From contig JAGBBZ010000031.1 of assembly GCA_017938215.1 (NCBI GenBank), positions 1-37,559 of the forward strand: DNA of 37,559 nt. The letters run 5' to 3'. Made by a program: the position numbers and the translations under genes. How positions within the stretch are numbered: the first letter of the stretch is position 1; the number at the start of each line of letters is the position of its first letter. This document shows positions 23,397-31,183 of this stretch, piece by piece. The notes beneath the pieces were generated by a model. It had not been told where the DNA came from. It ran no database searches and worked only from the letters and a program-made list of their open reading frames with translations. Source of the DNA: Eubacterium sp. (lineage in GTDB: Bacteria > Bacillota > Clostridia > Lachnospirales > Lachnospiraceae).

Positions 23397-24941
23397 TCAA
23401 TTTTCGGTCTTTTCATCCAATTCAAACCAAAATTCCACACCGTTCTCATAATTCTTCACCCCATAACTTTGATTGTGCGCATCCATAATCGCTTTTACAA
23501 TTGAAAGGCCAATCCCATTCCCGCCATATTCCCGGGTTCTAGCTTTATCCACTTTGTAAAACTTATTCCAAATCTTGTCCAACTCATTCTCTGGAATCTT
23601 ATCTCCTGTATTAAACACGCTAACTCGTGCCTTCCCCTCTACACTCTTAATCTTAATCTCAATGATTCGATCGCCACCAATGTGATTTACAGCGTTACTA
23701 ACGTAGTTCATTACCACTTCTTCCGTCATATACTCATCCGCCCACACATAAACCGGATTCCCCTCCGTAAAGGACAAACGAATTTCCTTTTGTTTAAACA
23801 AAATATCCGACGCAGATATGACAGAGCGAACCACCTGTTGCACGTCAAAATGCTCCATCTGCACTTGCCCATTTCCAAACTCCAACTGATTCAAACTAAG
23901 CAATCGTTTCACCATTTTATTCATTTTATCCGCTTCATCCACGATAACTTCACAGTAAAAATCTCTACTTTCCGGATCATCATTTACATTTTCTTGCAAC
24001 CCCTCTGCATACCCTTGAATCAAAGCAATTGGCGTTTTCAATTCATGTGATACATTGGCAAGAAACTCCCGTCGCATTTCCTCTTGTTCGGACTTTCTCT
24101 GAATATCTAGTTCCAATTCATTATTCGCAGTCTTCAACTCCGATATCGTTTCCTCGAGCTTATCCGACAAGGAATTCATACTATGCCCCAACACGCCAAT
24201 TTCATCTTTTCGATTCTCTTCATACCTAACATCAAAATTCAGTTCTTCCATTTTTTTCGCTAATTTTGCCAGTTCCAAAATTGGTTTTGTGTACTGCTTG
24301 CTAATAAAAATCATGATAACAACACACAAAACGATTACCACCATGCCAGCATAGGTCAAAAACTCATTAGAAATAGCAGCGCTTTCACGGATACTTTGAT
24401 AATTGGAACGCAAATAAATCCAATACTCATTTCCAACACCCCCCACAAGTTCGAAGTAATTGGAGTCCATTCTCGCATCGTAAACTTTGAACAATTCATA
24501 GCAATCCGTACGTTTCAATAACTGGTAATTGTCATCAAAGACATTTCCCAACTGCTTAAACATGACATATTTAGACAACTGCACTCGGTTCAACTCCTGC
24601 ATTCGACTACTCATTCCCGGATACAAATACGACACTTCACTGATCATGCCATTTCCCACATCAATTTTTATTTCCATGACATACAAACTAAGCCCTGAAT
24701 TCGCACTAATCTTATCCACAGCATCATATACACGATTCTTTTCCTCATTGGAAATGGAATTCCAATCGTTCTTTTCGAACAATTCCGCCACTTCGTCATA
24801 CACGTGATTCATCTGTTTCTTTTTTGACGCTTCATAATATCCAGGAAGCAAAAAAAGATTCATAATCCAGCATATAATGATACTCAAAAAAATCATACCA
24901 GCAGAAATAAACACTAGCCTGGTCCGAAGTGACTGCTTCAT
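23397..24941 (-). CDS. Membrane sensor histidine kinase
   Basis: A 514-residue kinase. Helices at about 9-32 and 196-214 flank an extracytoplasmic sensor of about 160 residues. HAMP (about 215-265) and a coiled coil follow, then the phospho-acceptor H299 in NVSHELKTPIALIQGYAEG. The ATPase part has N-box EVVMNYVSNAVNH, G1 VFNTGDKIPENE, F-box WNKFYKVDKAR and G2 GGNGIGLSIVKAIM. Paired with the response regulator 12 bp upstream. Resembles envelope-stress kinases of the PhoR/VanS type; the stimulus cannot be named from sequence. Confidence 0.95.
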   Translation of the reverse strand: MKQSLRTRLVFISAGMIFLSIIICWIMNLFLLPGYYEASKKKQMNHVYDEVAELFEKNDWNSISNEEKNRVYDAVDKISANSGLSLYVMEIKIDVGNGMISEVSYLYPGMSSRMQELNRVQLSKYVMFKQLGNVFDDNYQLLKRTDCYELFKVYDARMDSNYFELVGGVGNEYWIYLRSNYQSIRESAAISNEFLTYAGMVVIVLCVVIMIFISKQYTKPILELAKLAKKMEELNFDVRYEENRKDEIGVLGHSMNSLSDKLEETISELKTANNELELDIQRKSEQEEMRREFLANVSHELKTPIALIQGYAEGLQENVNDDPESRDFYCEVIVDEADKMNKMVKRLLSLNQLEFGNGQVQMEHFDVQQVVRSVISASDILFKQKEIRLSFTEGNPVYVWADEYMTEEVVMNYVSNAVNHIGGDRIIEIKIKSVEGKARVSVFNTGDKIPENELDKIWNKFYKVDKARTREYGGNGIGLSIVKAIMDAHNQSYGVKNYENGVEFWFELDEKTEN

Positions 24942-24953
24942 ACATTTTTCTCC

Positions 24954-25628
24954 TTATACTTCAAATTTGTAGCCCATTCCCCATATGGTTTTAATATACT
25001 TACCACAAGTATCTCCCATCTTGTTACGCAATTTTTTCACATGTGTATCAATGGTTCTGGCGTCCCCAAAATAATCATAATCCCACACATGATTCAAAAT
25101 ACGTTCTCTCGACAAGGCAATATCCTTATTCTCCATAAAATACGCAAGCAATTCGAACTCTTTAAAACTCAATTCAACTTTTTCCCCTTCAATCTCTACT
25201 TCGTGAGCGGAACGATTTAAAGAAATCCCACCGTACTCAATAACATCTTCTGTCGCCGCATTGGCTCTCCGCAAAATGGCTTGCACACGAGCCACCAAAA
25301 TTTTAGGACTAAATGGTTTTGAAATATACTCATCCACACCAAGTTCAAACCCACGCAGTTCATCACTTTCTGATGTTCGCGCAGTTAACATAATAATTGG
25401 CACTTTGGAATATTGCCGGATTTCACGACACACTTGCCACCCATCCATCTTTGGCATCATTACATCTAATATCACAAGGCTAATATCTTTTTCTTCCAAG
25501 AAAAGATCTACGGCTTCTTCACCATCGGCCGCCTCCAATACACGAAAATCCTCTCTCACAAGGAAATCTTTTACCAGCTTTCTCATTCTCTGTTCATCGT
25601 CAACAACCAAAACGGTTTGTTCCAACAT
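24954..25628 (-). CDS. OmpR/PhoB-family response regulator
   Basis: A 224-residue regulator. Receiver residues: DD at 10-11 (LVVDDEQ), phospho-acceptor D55 (LVILDVMMPK), T in MLTARTSE, K in YISKPFSP. The C-terminal winged helix has LSFKEFELLAYFMENKD and RTIDTHVKKLRNKMGD. ATG at 25628 follows GGAGGGAATTAAT; the stop of the preceding gene is one base before it. Partner of the kinase encoded next. Confidence 0.96.
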   Translation of the reverse strand: MLEQTVLVVDDEQRMRKLVKDFLVREDFRVLEAADGEEAVDLFLEEKDISLVILDVMMPKMDGWQVCREIRQYSKVPIIMLTARTSESDELRGFELGVDEYISKPFSPKILVARVQAILRRANAATEDVIEYGGISLNRSAHEVEIEGEKVELSFKEFELLAYFMENKDIALSRERILNHVWDYDYFGDARTIDTHVKKLRNKMGDTCGKYIKTIWGMGYKFEV

Positions 25629-25629
25629 A

Positions 25630-26211
25630 TTAATTCCCTCCATTTTCTCGCAACTTTAACGCCTGCTCCCGCGCCGTCAACTCACTTTCCCACGCTTCAT
25701 ACTTATTCACCAAGTCTTCTTCCATCTTAGCTTTGTAATTTGTAAAATAGGTAAATATGGAATATTCTGTTCTCAAATCTATGATAACAAATGACACCAA
25801 AACAATGATTGCCGCTGCCACAACCATCTTCATTCGCTTATTTAGAATACATTGTGCTTCATACAATTTTTTGTACCGCTCTTCGGATTTTGCCATTTTT
25901 TTCTCTGCGGTCTTGTCTGCCTGCACCTTACCATTAGCCGTTTCGTGAACATAAATATCTTCCATACGTTTTCCATGGGCAACTCCAGAACGTTGAATCG
26001 TTTCGCGAAGTTCCTCCATGAATCCATATCCTACAACCGTAGAGAACACTCGGTCTTTTGCTGCCTTTTGATATATCTTCCATGCATTTTTGCCATCTGC
26101 AAGATCATATCGTTCGCGCATAGACTGAATCACGGCAGCTTCCTTTTGAGCGCGTTCATATACCGCCTTATCCGCAAAGCAATAGTTTCCCACCTTGAGT
26201 TTTCCTTCCAT
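25630..26211 (-). CDS. Single-pass membrane protein with C-terminal coiled coil
   Basis: A 193-residue protein of unknown family. Residues 1-125 are hydrophilic (KVGNYCFADKAVYERAQKE, DLADGKNAWKIYQKAAKD, VVGYGFMEELRET). One helix (about 130-148, MVVAAAIIVLVSFVIIDLR) is followed by a short charged helix ending REQALKLRENGGN. The N-terminal pattern suggests a cytoplasmic domain anchored in the membrane. The start at 26211 has GGGG seven bases upstream; 26223 is possible. It directly precedes the two-component genes, so it may belong to the same signalling unit. Confidence 0.7.
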   Translation of the reverse strand: MEGKLKVGNYCFADKAVYERAQKEAAVIQSMRERYDLADGKNAWKIYQKAAKDRVFSTVVGYGFMEELRETIQRSGVAHGKRMEDIYVHETANGKVQADKTAEKKMAKSEERYKKLYEAQCILNKRMKMVVAAAIIVLVSFVIIDLRTEYSIFTYFTNYKAKMEEDLVNKYEAWESELTAREQALKLRENGGN

Positions 26212-26232
26212 ACAATACCCCATTTCTTTATA

Positions 26233-26265
26233 AAAGGAATATAAGGCAATTCTTTTTATTCCTTT
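26233..26265 (-). terminator. Possible attenuator hairpin between foldase and signalling genes
   Basis: AAAGGAATA and TATTCCTTT form a 9-bp stem with a 15-base loop, followed on the minus strand by a short T-rich stretch. It overlaps the foldase stop codon and ends about 20 bp before the next start, so it may partly terminate transcription into the two-component unit. Confidence 0.4.
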
Positions 26266-27425
26266 GACTGTTCGCCAACATAATTTCTAATATGCTCTAC
26301 TAACATCTCATCTCTTGGATGACTGCCTTGGTTTTCTTTATATTCTGCTTCTAACTCTTCTAGTGTCTGATCTGTATTTGGATCCTCTGCCACCATTTCT
26401 TTCAATAGGTTGTGATACGTTGTATCATCCATTGTCAATTTTTCTTTCGACGCAATGGTCTTGGCAATCATAATATCAATCAAGGTATCTTGGGCAATCT
26501 CAGCGATTCCATTTTCATCCATACCAAACTGAGAAAGCAAATCTTCTACTGTTGTTCCAGACATCTCTGCAAAGTTTGTATACATGTTGGTTGTATCTAC
26601 CGTCAACTGCTCCAGATAATTTTCCGGTACAGATTCCACTGTAGTATTCTCTTTAATCGAATCCCATACATACTCTCCCTTGCTTGCACGATTATCCGCA
26701 ATCAATGTTTCCTTTGTTTGATCAAAATATTCTTGAACGGTTTTGCATTTACCATTGGAAAGACATTTTGCCCAATCTTCACCAAAACGACTATTTACTT
26801 TGATTGTAAACTGTACTGTCTTTCCTGCAAGATCCTCATCATCGTAGTCAGAAGGGAAGGTACAATCCACCGTTTTTTTCTCACCTGTTTTAATACCTAC
26901 AATACCATTTTCAAAATCTTCGATATATTCCTCTTTTCCGATCCACAAATATTCATCTTTGCTGGACGCGTCTTCCAATTCCTCTCCATTCAGTTTTGCA
27001 GAAAAATCCACATTCACCACATCACCATCGGCAACCACATCCGAAATCGGATATTTTTTCTTATCTAATTTGATTGGATCTCCATTTTCATCCTCTTCTT
27101 CCTCTGTTGCATAAATCATATCCGCATAAACATCGGTATCCTCTGGCATCACATCTGCCTTGAGTCCTTTGTAAGGACCTAATTTCAAATATCCTGCTGC
27201 TTCATAATCAAATATCTCCCCGTCGGCAAGGTTGTCCCCTGGATCTTCACCATTTGCGGTGGTAACCTGCCCACTTCCCGAATTGCTTAAATCTCGATAA
27301 ATCAGAATGCTCAACCCACCGATTAAAAGTCCACCTACCAGTGCACAAATCACACAGATTAATACAATTTTTGAAGTCGAGCTTCCTCTACTACTATATC
27401 CATTGTTATTTTTTTTCTTTGCCAT
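26256..27425 (-). CDS. Membrane-anchored trigger-factor-like peptidyl-prolyl isomerase
   Basis: A 389-residue protein. A basic N terminus and one helix (about 22-44, VLICVICALVGGLLIGGLSILI) form a signal anchor, so the rest lies outside. An FKBP-type core (about 130-215: DGDVVNVDFSAKLNGEEL, GIVGIKTGEKKTVDCTFPSD, VQFTIKVNSRF) is followed by a trigger-factor C-terminal-like helical arm (VPENYLEQLTVDTTNMYTNF, VEDLLSQFGMD, IMIAKTIASKEKLT). The ribosome-binding domain of cytoplasmic Tig is absent. Probable extracytoplasmic folding catalyst for secreted proteins, analogous in place to PrsA. ATG has AAGGAGATAG before it. Confidence 0.85.
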   Translation of the reverse strand: MAKKKNNNGYSSRGSSTSKIVLICVICALVGGLLIGGLSILIYRDLSNSGSGQVTTANGEDPGDNLADGEIFDYEAAGYLKLGPYKGLKADVMPEDTDVYADMIYATEEEEDENGDPIKLDKKKYPISDVVADGDVVNVDFSAKLNGEELEDASSKDEYLWIGKEEYIEDFENGIVGIKTGEKKTVDCTFPSDYDDEDLAGKTVQFTIKVNSRFGEDWAKCLSNGKCKTVQEYFDQTKETLIADNRASKGEYVWDSIKENTTVESVPENYLEQLTVDTTNMYTNFAEMSGTTVEDLLSQFGMDENGIAEIAQDTLIDIMIAKTIASKEKLTMDDTTYHNLLKEMVAEDPNTDQTLEELEAEYKENQGSHPRDEMLVEHIRNYVGEQSKE

Positions 27426-27482
27426 TTTTCTATCTCCTTAACTATTTAGATACTTTGAATACGATTGTAGCACATAAATGTG

Positions 27483-27520
27483 AAAAAAAAAAGAAAAGAC
27501 GGAGAATTTATCCGTCTTTT
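27483..27520 (-). terminator. Intrinsic terminator of ssrA
   Basis: AAAAGACGGA (27494-27503), loop GAATTTA, TCCGTCTTTT (27511-27520); on the minus strand the stem is followed by TTCTTTTTTTTTT. It lies 23 bp after the mature tmRNA 3' end. Confidence 0.9.
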
Positions 27521-27542
27521 CCGAAATGTTCTTTTGTCACTA

Positions 27543-27885
27543 TGGACCTGGCGGGGATCGAACCCGCGTCCAAACCGGAATCCCATGTACTTCTACTATC
27601 ATAGTTCATTCTTTGACATTCCCTCCACCTGACGGAAATGAACATCCTGCAGGCTTTAGTAGCTTCATGATACGCCCATATACGCAAAGCTTAGTATATG
27701 TCGTTTCCTACATCGTTGATGCCTGGGTCCTAAGGTGTAGGTGCCCTAGGTCAGACAGCAGCACTTAGGCTGCGTAAGCTAAACTATTATTGTCAGCGTT
27801 TATTTTTTGTCTGCGTTTTAACGTGGTCACAGTCCACGGATAGCTTCTCCATCTTCAGCCGGCCTGTCGAAACCAGTACAAGCCC
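27543..27885 (-). ncRNA. ssrA: Transfer-messenger RNA (tmRNA)
   Basis: A 343-base tmRNA. The 3' tRNA-like part has the T arm GCGGGTTCGATCCCCGC then CAGGTCC and discriminator A at 27543; these pair with the 5' GGGCTTG at 27879-27885 (two G-U pairs). The 5' end continues with TACTGGTTTCGACAGGC, the conserved tmRNA D-loop region. The CCA end is not encoded. The tag frame is at 27765-27797. It rescues stalled ribosomes together with SmpB, which is not in the window. Own promoter and terminator are present. Confidence 0.96.
27765..27797 (-). other. ssrA: tmRNA tag-peptide reading frame
   Basis: GCT GAC AAT AAT AGT TTA and then GCT TAC GCA GCC TAA encodes ADNNSLAYAA and stop. The last four residues AYAA replace the commoner ALAA at the proteolysis signal recognised by ClpXP. 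The resume codon is taken as GCT by position relative to the upstream A-rich stretch. Confidence 0.85.
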
Positions 27886-27904
27886 AAACTGTACTTACAC
27901 TGAT

Positions 27905-27933
27905 ATGGTAACAAAAGAATCTTACTTTGTCAA
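27905..27933 (-). promoter_or_regulatory. ssrA promoter
   Basis: Perfect TTGACA (27928-27933), 17-bp spacer, TACCAT (27905-27910), about 20 bases upstream of the mature 5' end at 27885. It starts 15 bp after the stop of the AraC-GGDEF gene. Confidence 0.8.
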
Positions 27934-27948
27934 TGCGATTTTTTTGGT

Positions 27949-28758
27949 TTATTTTTCCTTATCCCGTGTGGCATTAATTACTTGATGCATTTCCTCAAAA
28001 AACTCACTATAACGAAGATTTCCATCCGGCACTTTAATGATTCCCGCACGAAGACTAAGCGGAATATCCTTTCCATTCCAAGTAATGGTTTCACCATTGT
28101 GTGCCAACACTTCTCCAATCAACGTTTCGATGTATTGAGCATCCTCACTTCCGGTAATCAGCGCAAATTCATCACCGCCGATACGTAATTGCATCATTTC
28201 CTCTGTGCACACATTCGCAATTCGTTTTAGTGACTCTAAGATAGCGAGATCTCCTGCCTCATGGGAAATTTCATTGATTGGTACAAGAGCAACAATGTCA
28301 AAACAAATCACATACGTTCCTTTGCATTTCTTAATTTCATCATATGCTTCACTAATATCTACTCGTTTTGCTGCCATATCTTCATCCGCTCCTTCCTGAT
28401 ATTGATAATCCAGTTTGGGGCAAATCTCCGAAAAGCGCCAAGTCTTTTTATATTCTGTAGGTGTGATCTTCCACACCTTCTTAAACGCTCTGGCAAAGTT
28501 CTCCGGCGACCCAAACTGATACTTATACGCAATGTCGATCATTTTCATGTTTGTGTCTAGAATATCTCTCGACGCCAAGCTGATTCGACGTCGCAAGATG
28601 TAATCTTTCACACTTCGATGCAGAGCAAGACGGAACAACTTTTGCAGACTGGACAACGACACACCACAGTAATCCGCAACTGCCTGACTGTCCACTTCCT
28701 CACAAATATTGTTTTCGATGAATTCCAGTGCATCTGTTAGTACATAAAAATTCTTCAT
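27949..28758 (-). CDS. AraC-type DNA-binding domain fused to a GGDEF domain
   Basis: A 269-residue fusion. Residues 5-108 are an AraC/XylS double helix-turn-helix (CGVSLSSLQKLFRLAL, VKDYILRRRISLASRDIL, IDIAYKYQFGSPENFARAFK, WKITPTEYKK). Residues about 146-265 are a GGDEF domain with intact LRIGGDEFALITG (194-198 are GGDEF), D154 in ICFDI, N162 and the GD at 169-170. Parts of the usual FDxDxFKxxND block are changed (FDIVALVPINE), so diguanylate cyclase activity is uncertain; GTP or c-di-GMP sensing is another option. Having the DNA-binding half first with no other sensor is unusual. ATG follows CGGAGGTAGCA. Confidence 0.88.
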   Translation of the reverse strand: MKNFYVLTDALEFIENNICEEVDSQAVADYCGVSLSSLQKLFRLALHRSVKDYILRRRISLASRDILDTNMKMIDIAYKYQFGSPENFARAFKKVWKITPTEYKKTWRFSEICPKLDYQYQEGADEDMAAKRVDISEAYDEIKKCKGTYVICFDIVALVPINEISHEAGDLAILESLKRIANVCTEEMMQLRIGGDEFALITGSEDAQYIETLIGEVLAHNGETITWNGKDIPLSLRAGIIKVPDGNLRYSEFFEEMHQVINATRDKEK

Positions 28759-28881
28759 TGCTACCTCCGTTCTGAAACGCTTGCGCCTGCGTCTCTCATC
28801 AGAAAATCATCCGCGGAATGTTTTCTTGTCTCTAATATATCATGGGTAGAATTGGATTTCTTGACTTTTTGAGCACAAAAA

Positions 28882-29316
28882 TTATATTTTCTTCGTAAAA
28901 CAAATAATCCGATTTTCCTCTGTAAAGCCCACATTTAAATGAAACCGAAAACTAACATCGTTTGTCAATTCGCAATCACTGGCAAACTCGGAGCACCCTT
29001 TTTCTTTTGCCCATTCTTCGCACTTTGCCAGTAATTCTTTTGCATAGCCTTCTTTTCGATATTCTTCACACACATAAATCCCTTCCAAGTACCCAACGGG
29101 ACTACTCTCCGTTCCTTCCACATAATCATGGCGTAATTGACACTGCGCAAATCCGATCACCTGATTTTCGATAAGGCATATAAAAATGGCACTTCCTTCA
29201 CTAATAGTCAATTTTTCAAATTCCTTTGCCAACTCCTCAATTGTATTGTCTGGCCACATCTGAATCGCCAGCCCAGCAATTGTCAAGGCATCTTTCGGCA
29301 TAGCTTTATGTATCAT
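28882..29316 (-). CDS. GNAT acetyltransferase resembling aminoglycoside 6'-N-acetyltransferase
   Basis: A 144-residue GNAT protein. The acetyl-CoA block is GYLEGIYVCEEYRKEGYAKELL, followed by CEEWAKEKGCSEFASDCELTN and NVGFTEENRIICFTKKI. The EFASD and the FxKK end are typical of the AAC(6')-I group. The ATG at 29316 follows AAAGGAGAGATGT. Resistance activity cannot be concluded from sequence alone; chromosomal AAC(6')-like genes with other substrates are common. No insertion sequence or integron flanks it. Confidence 0.8.
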   Translation of the reverse strand: MIHKAMPKDALTIAGLAIQMWPDNTIEELAKEFEKLTISEGSAIFICLIENQVIGFAQCQLRHDYVEGTESSPVGYLEGIYVCEEYRKEGYAKELLAKCEEWAKEKGCSEFASDCELTNDVSFRFHLNVGFTEENRIICFTKKI

Positions 29317-29342
29317 ACATCTCTCCTTTATATGCGATGGCA

Positions 29343-29813
29343 TCAATCTTCCTGCTTCACAAACCAAGCTGTCACATCCAGCTCATTCTTTGGCTTCGAG
29401 CCATCATAAAAGTTCACATCCTCTGTCTTTGCCACCAAATGCAATAGCAAACAATCTCCATCCACTTCCAAAACTTCTACTTTATTTTCATAGGTCGGCT
29501 GGTGCTCACAATAATAGAAATTCGCCTCTTCTTCCTCGTCTTCATTGTCCATTTCCATCGTGAAACCAACTTGCAGATCCGCTTCCGTCACGCTCAAGGC
29601 TGGAAACGAAATCTCAAGGCTTGGTTCCGCTTCCAGATCTTCTGTATCCTCATGTAAGTCAACACCTTCTCCAAACTCTATTTCAAGACATAGCGTATCC
29701 GGGTCATCCCAAGTGCCATCGCCTTCCATGATATACCACTCTGCGTTTGCAACTGGATATTTCTCATCCCCACAGAATCTTTTTAGCGTTAAATACTTGT
29801 CTTGGTTTTTCAT
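29343..29813 (-). CDS. Acidic hypothetical protein
   Basis: A 156-residue soluble acidic protein with no recognised family. It has an ordered start (KYLTLKRFCGDEKYPVANAE), an acidic middle (MEMDNEDEEEEANFYYCEHQ) and an end LVAKTEDVNFYDGSKPKNEL. No membrane segment or signal. The ATG at 29813 follows AGGAGGAAATTAAAG, well placed. It is 26 bp upstream of the acetyltransferase and 29 bp after another unknown gene, so these are likely one transcript. Confidence 0.65.
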   Translation of the reverse strand: MKNQDKYLTLKRFCGDEKYPVANAEWYIMEGDGTWDDPDTLCLEIEFGEGVDLHEDTEDLEAEPSLEISFPALSVTEADLQVGFTMEMDNEDEEEEANFYYCEHQPTYENKVEVLEVDGDCLLLHLVAKTEDVNFYDGSKPKNELDVTAWFVKQED

Positions 29814-29842
29814 CTTTAATTTCCTCCTAGTATTTTGCATAA

Positions 29843-30256
29843 TTAACACATTTCTCTGTCCACATACATCGAAACAGCTACCCAATCATCAAATTCTGGC
29901 GAATCTCCTTCATCCACATTTTCCTCTGGCCAGTCAAAATAACTTCGGTATTCCCTAATACATTCACCATTCTTTATATGAACATACTCCGCGGATAGAT
30001 TATCTTCACTATAAAATCCGTAAATAATCTCATTATCTCCAGCCACCGAAAACCAACTATCCATCCCCCAATAGGTAAAATAGTCATTTTGGAAATCTTC
30101 GAATCTGTAAAATCCCTCTATCCCAGAAAAGTGAATACTGCCACTTTGATATCCTCCCAAATCCTTCTCCCATTGGTAGTCAATATCCATCTCTGCACTA
30201 AACCACTTTTTCGGATCTTTCACTTTTTCTTTACTTACCAGTAAAACGCATGCCAT
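29843..30256 (-). CDS. Hypothetical protein rich in aromatic and acidic residues
   Basis: A 137-residue soluble protein. Aromatic residues are frequent (FSGIEGFYRFEDFQNDYFTY, WGMDSWFSV, EYRSYFDWPEENV). No known domain recognised; size, acidity and neighbours recall small immunity or stress proteins, but nothing proves this. ATG is preceded by AAGGATGGTGAAAAATT. Seven bases follow the small EF-Tu-like frame. Confidence 0.55.
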   Translation of the reverse strand: MACVLLVSKEKVKDPKKWFSAEMDIDYQWEKDLGGYQSGSIHFSGIEGFYRFEDFQNDYFTYWGMDSWFSVAGDNEIIYGFYSEDNLSAEYVHIKNGECIREYRSYFDWPEENVDEGDSPEFDDWVAVSMYVDREMC

Positions 30257-30262
30257 AATTTT

Positions 30263-30418
30263 TCACCATCCTTCTAGTACAATTCCTTCTCCTACAATAT
30301 TGGGACCTTCCATGGTATAAAAAGAAGTACCGCTTTTTAAACATGGTAGTATTTCTCGCTTACTTTCTGAGAAAAAGGTCACGGTAATCCCAATATTTGT
30401 CTTGTATCTATTCATCAT
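30263..30418 (-). CDS. Small protein resembling the end of EF-Tu domain III
   Basis: A frame of 51 codons with GPNIVGEGIVLEGW at its end, similar in pattern to the GRTVGAGVV end of EF-Tu, preceded by a strand-like NIGITVTFFSES. It lacks the GTPase domain and cannot be an elongation factor. Start at 30418 is chosen for the AGGGGATA 12 bases upstream; an ATG at 30451 overlapping the SDR stop (TAATG) is the alternative. Low-confidence family assignment; the frame itself sits snugly between two genes. Confidence 0.45.
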   Translation of the reverse strand: MMNRYKTNIGITVTFFSESKREILPCLKSGTSFYTMEGPNIVGEGIVLEGW

Positions 30419-30450
30419 GTGGTTTTTTATCCCCTTTTCTTCATGATACA

Positions 30451-31170
30451 TTAGAACGGATACTCTTCTCCTTCATTTGTAATAAATCTTGGTCCTGTTT
30501 TATCCATTCTCTTTTCCTCAAACAGTTTTCTTAAAATTTCTGCAGCTTCGTAGGATGATAATGGTGCTGGGTTGTCTGGCTTTCCGTCTGTCCGAATCCA
30601 GCCCGGATGAACACAGAAAATGTTAATCTTTTCATCGTTCTTAAACACATTGACCAAATTCATCGTTCCCATGTTCAACGCAGCCTTCGCCATACCATAA
30701 TCAATCATGTTTGTACGATAGCATTTTCCGATGCTTCCCGCTTCAGAAGATATATTAATCACAAGTGCCATTTCTTTGCTCTTTGCTAATAATGGATAAA
30801 AAGCCTGGATTACTCTCAGCGGCCCTACGGCGGAAATATCCACTGCCTGCGCGATATAATCTAGGTTTGTTTGGAAAAACTCTTTATCAAAATCTGGCGA
30901 CACAGCCACTGCATTATTAATCAATAAATCGATATAGTCAAACTGCTCTTCCACCACTTTTTTAGCATTGCACACAGATTCTGTGCTCGCGATATCCATC
31001 GTTACAATGCACAACTGATCACCATAGGATTCTTTCAGCTGATTCAACGCTTGAGATTCTTCTCTCACAGTCGCTATGACATTGTCTCCATTTTCCAAGT
31101 AGCGAAGCACAAAATTGTACCCTAATGCGCTACTCTTTCCTGTTCCTGTTACCAATACATTTTGTGACAT
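30451..31170 (-). CDS. Short-chain dehydrogenase/reductase
   Basis: A 239-residue classical SDR. Nucleotide-binding VLVTGTGKSSALGYNFVLR is a variant of TGxxxGxG, with INNAVAVSPDF in place of NNAG. The catalytic Ser and YxxxK are in VINISSEAGSIG and MIDYGMAKAALNMG. Y-G-M-A-K is intact. Cofactor preference and substrate cannot be read safely; an Arg (TVREE) after beta-2 hints at NADPH. Starts 13 bp after the XRE-GyrI regulator and has AGGAGGAAAATTTT before ATG. Confidence 0.88.
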   Translation of the reverse strand: MSQNVLVTGTGKSSALGYNFVLRYLENGDNVIATVREESQALNQLKESYGDQLCIVTMDIASTESVCNAKKVVEEQFDYIDLLINNAVAVSPDFDKEFFQTNLDYIAQAVDISAVGPLRVIQAFYPLLAKSKEMALVINISSEAGSIGKCYRTNMIDYGMAKAALNMGTMNLVNVFKNDEKINIFCVHPGWIRTDGKPDNPAPLSSYEAAEILRKLFEEKRMDKTGPRFITNEGEEYPF

Positions 31171-31183
31171 AAAATTTTCCTCC

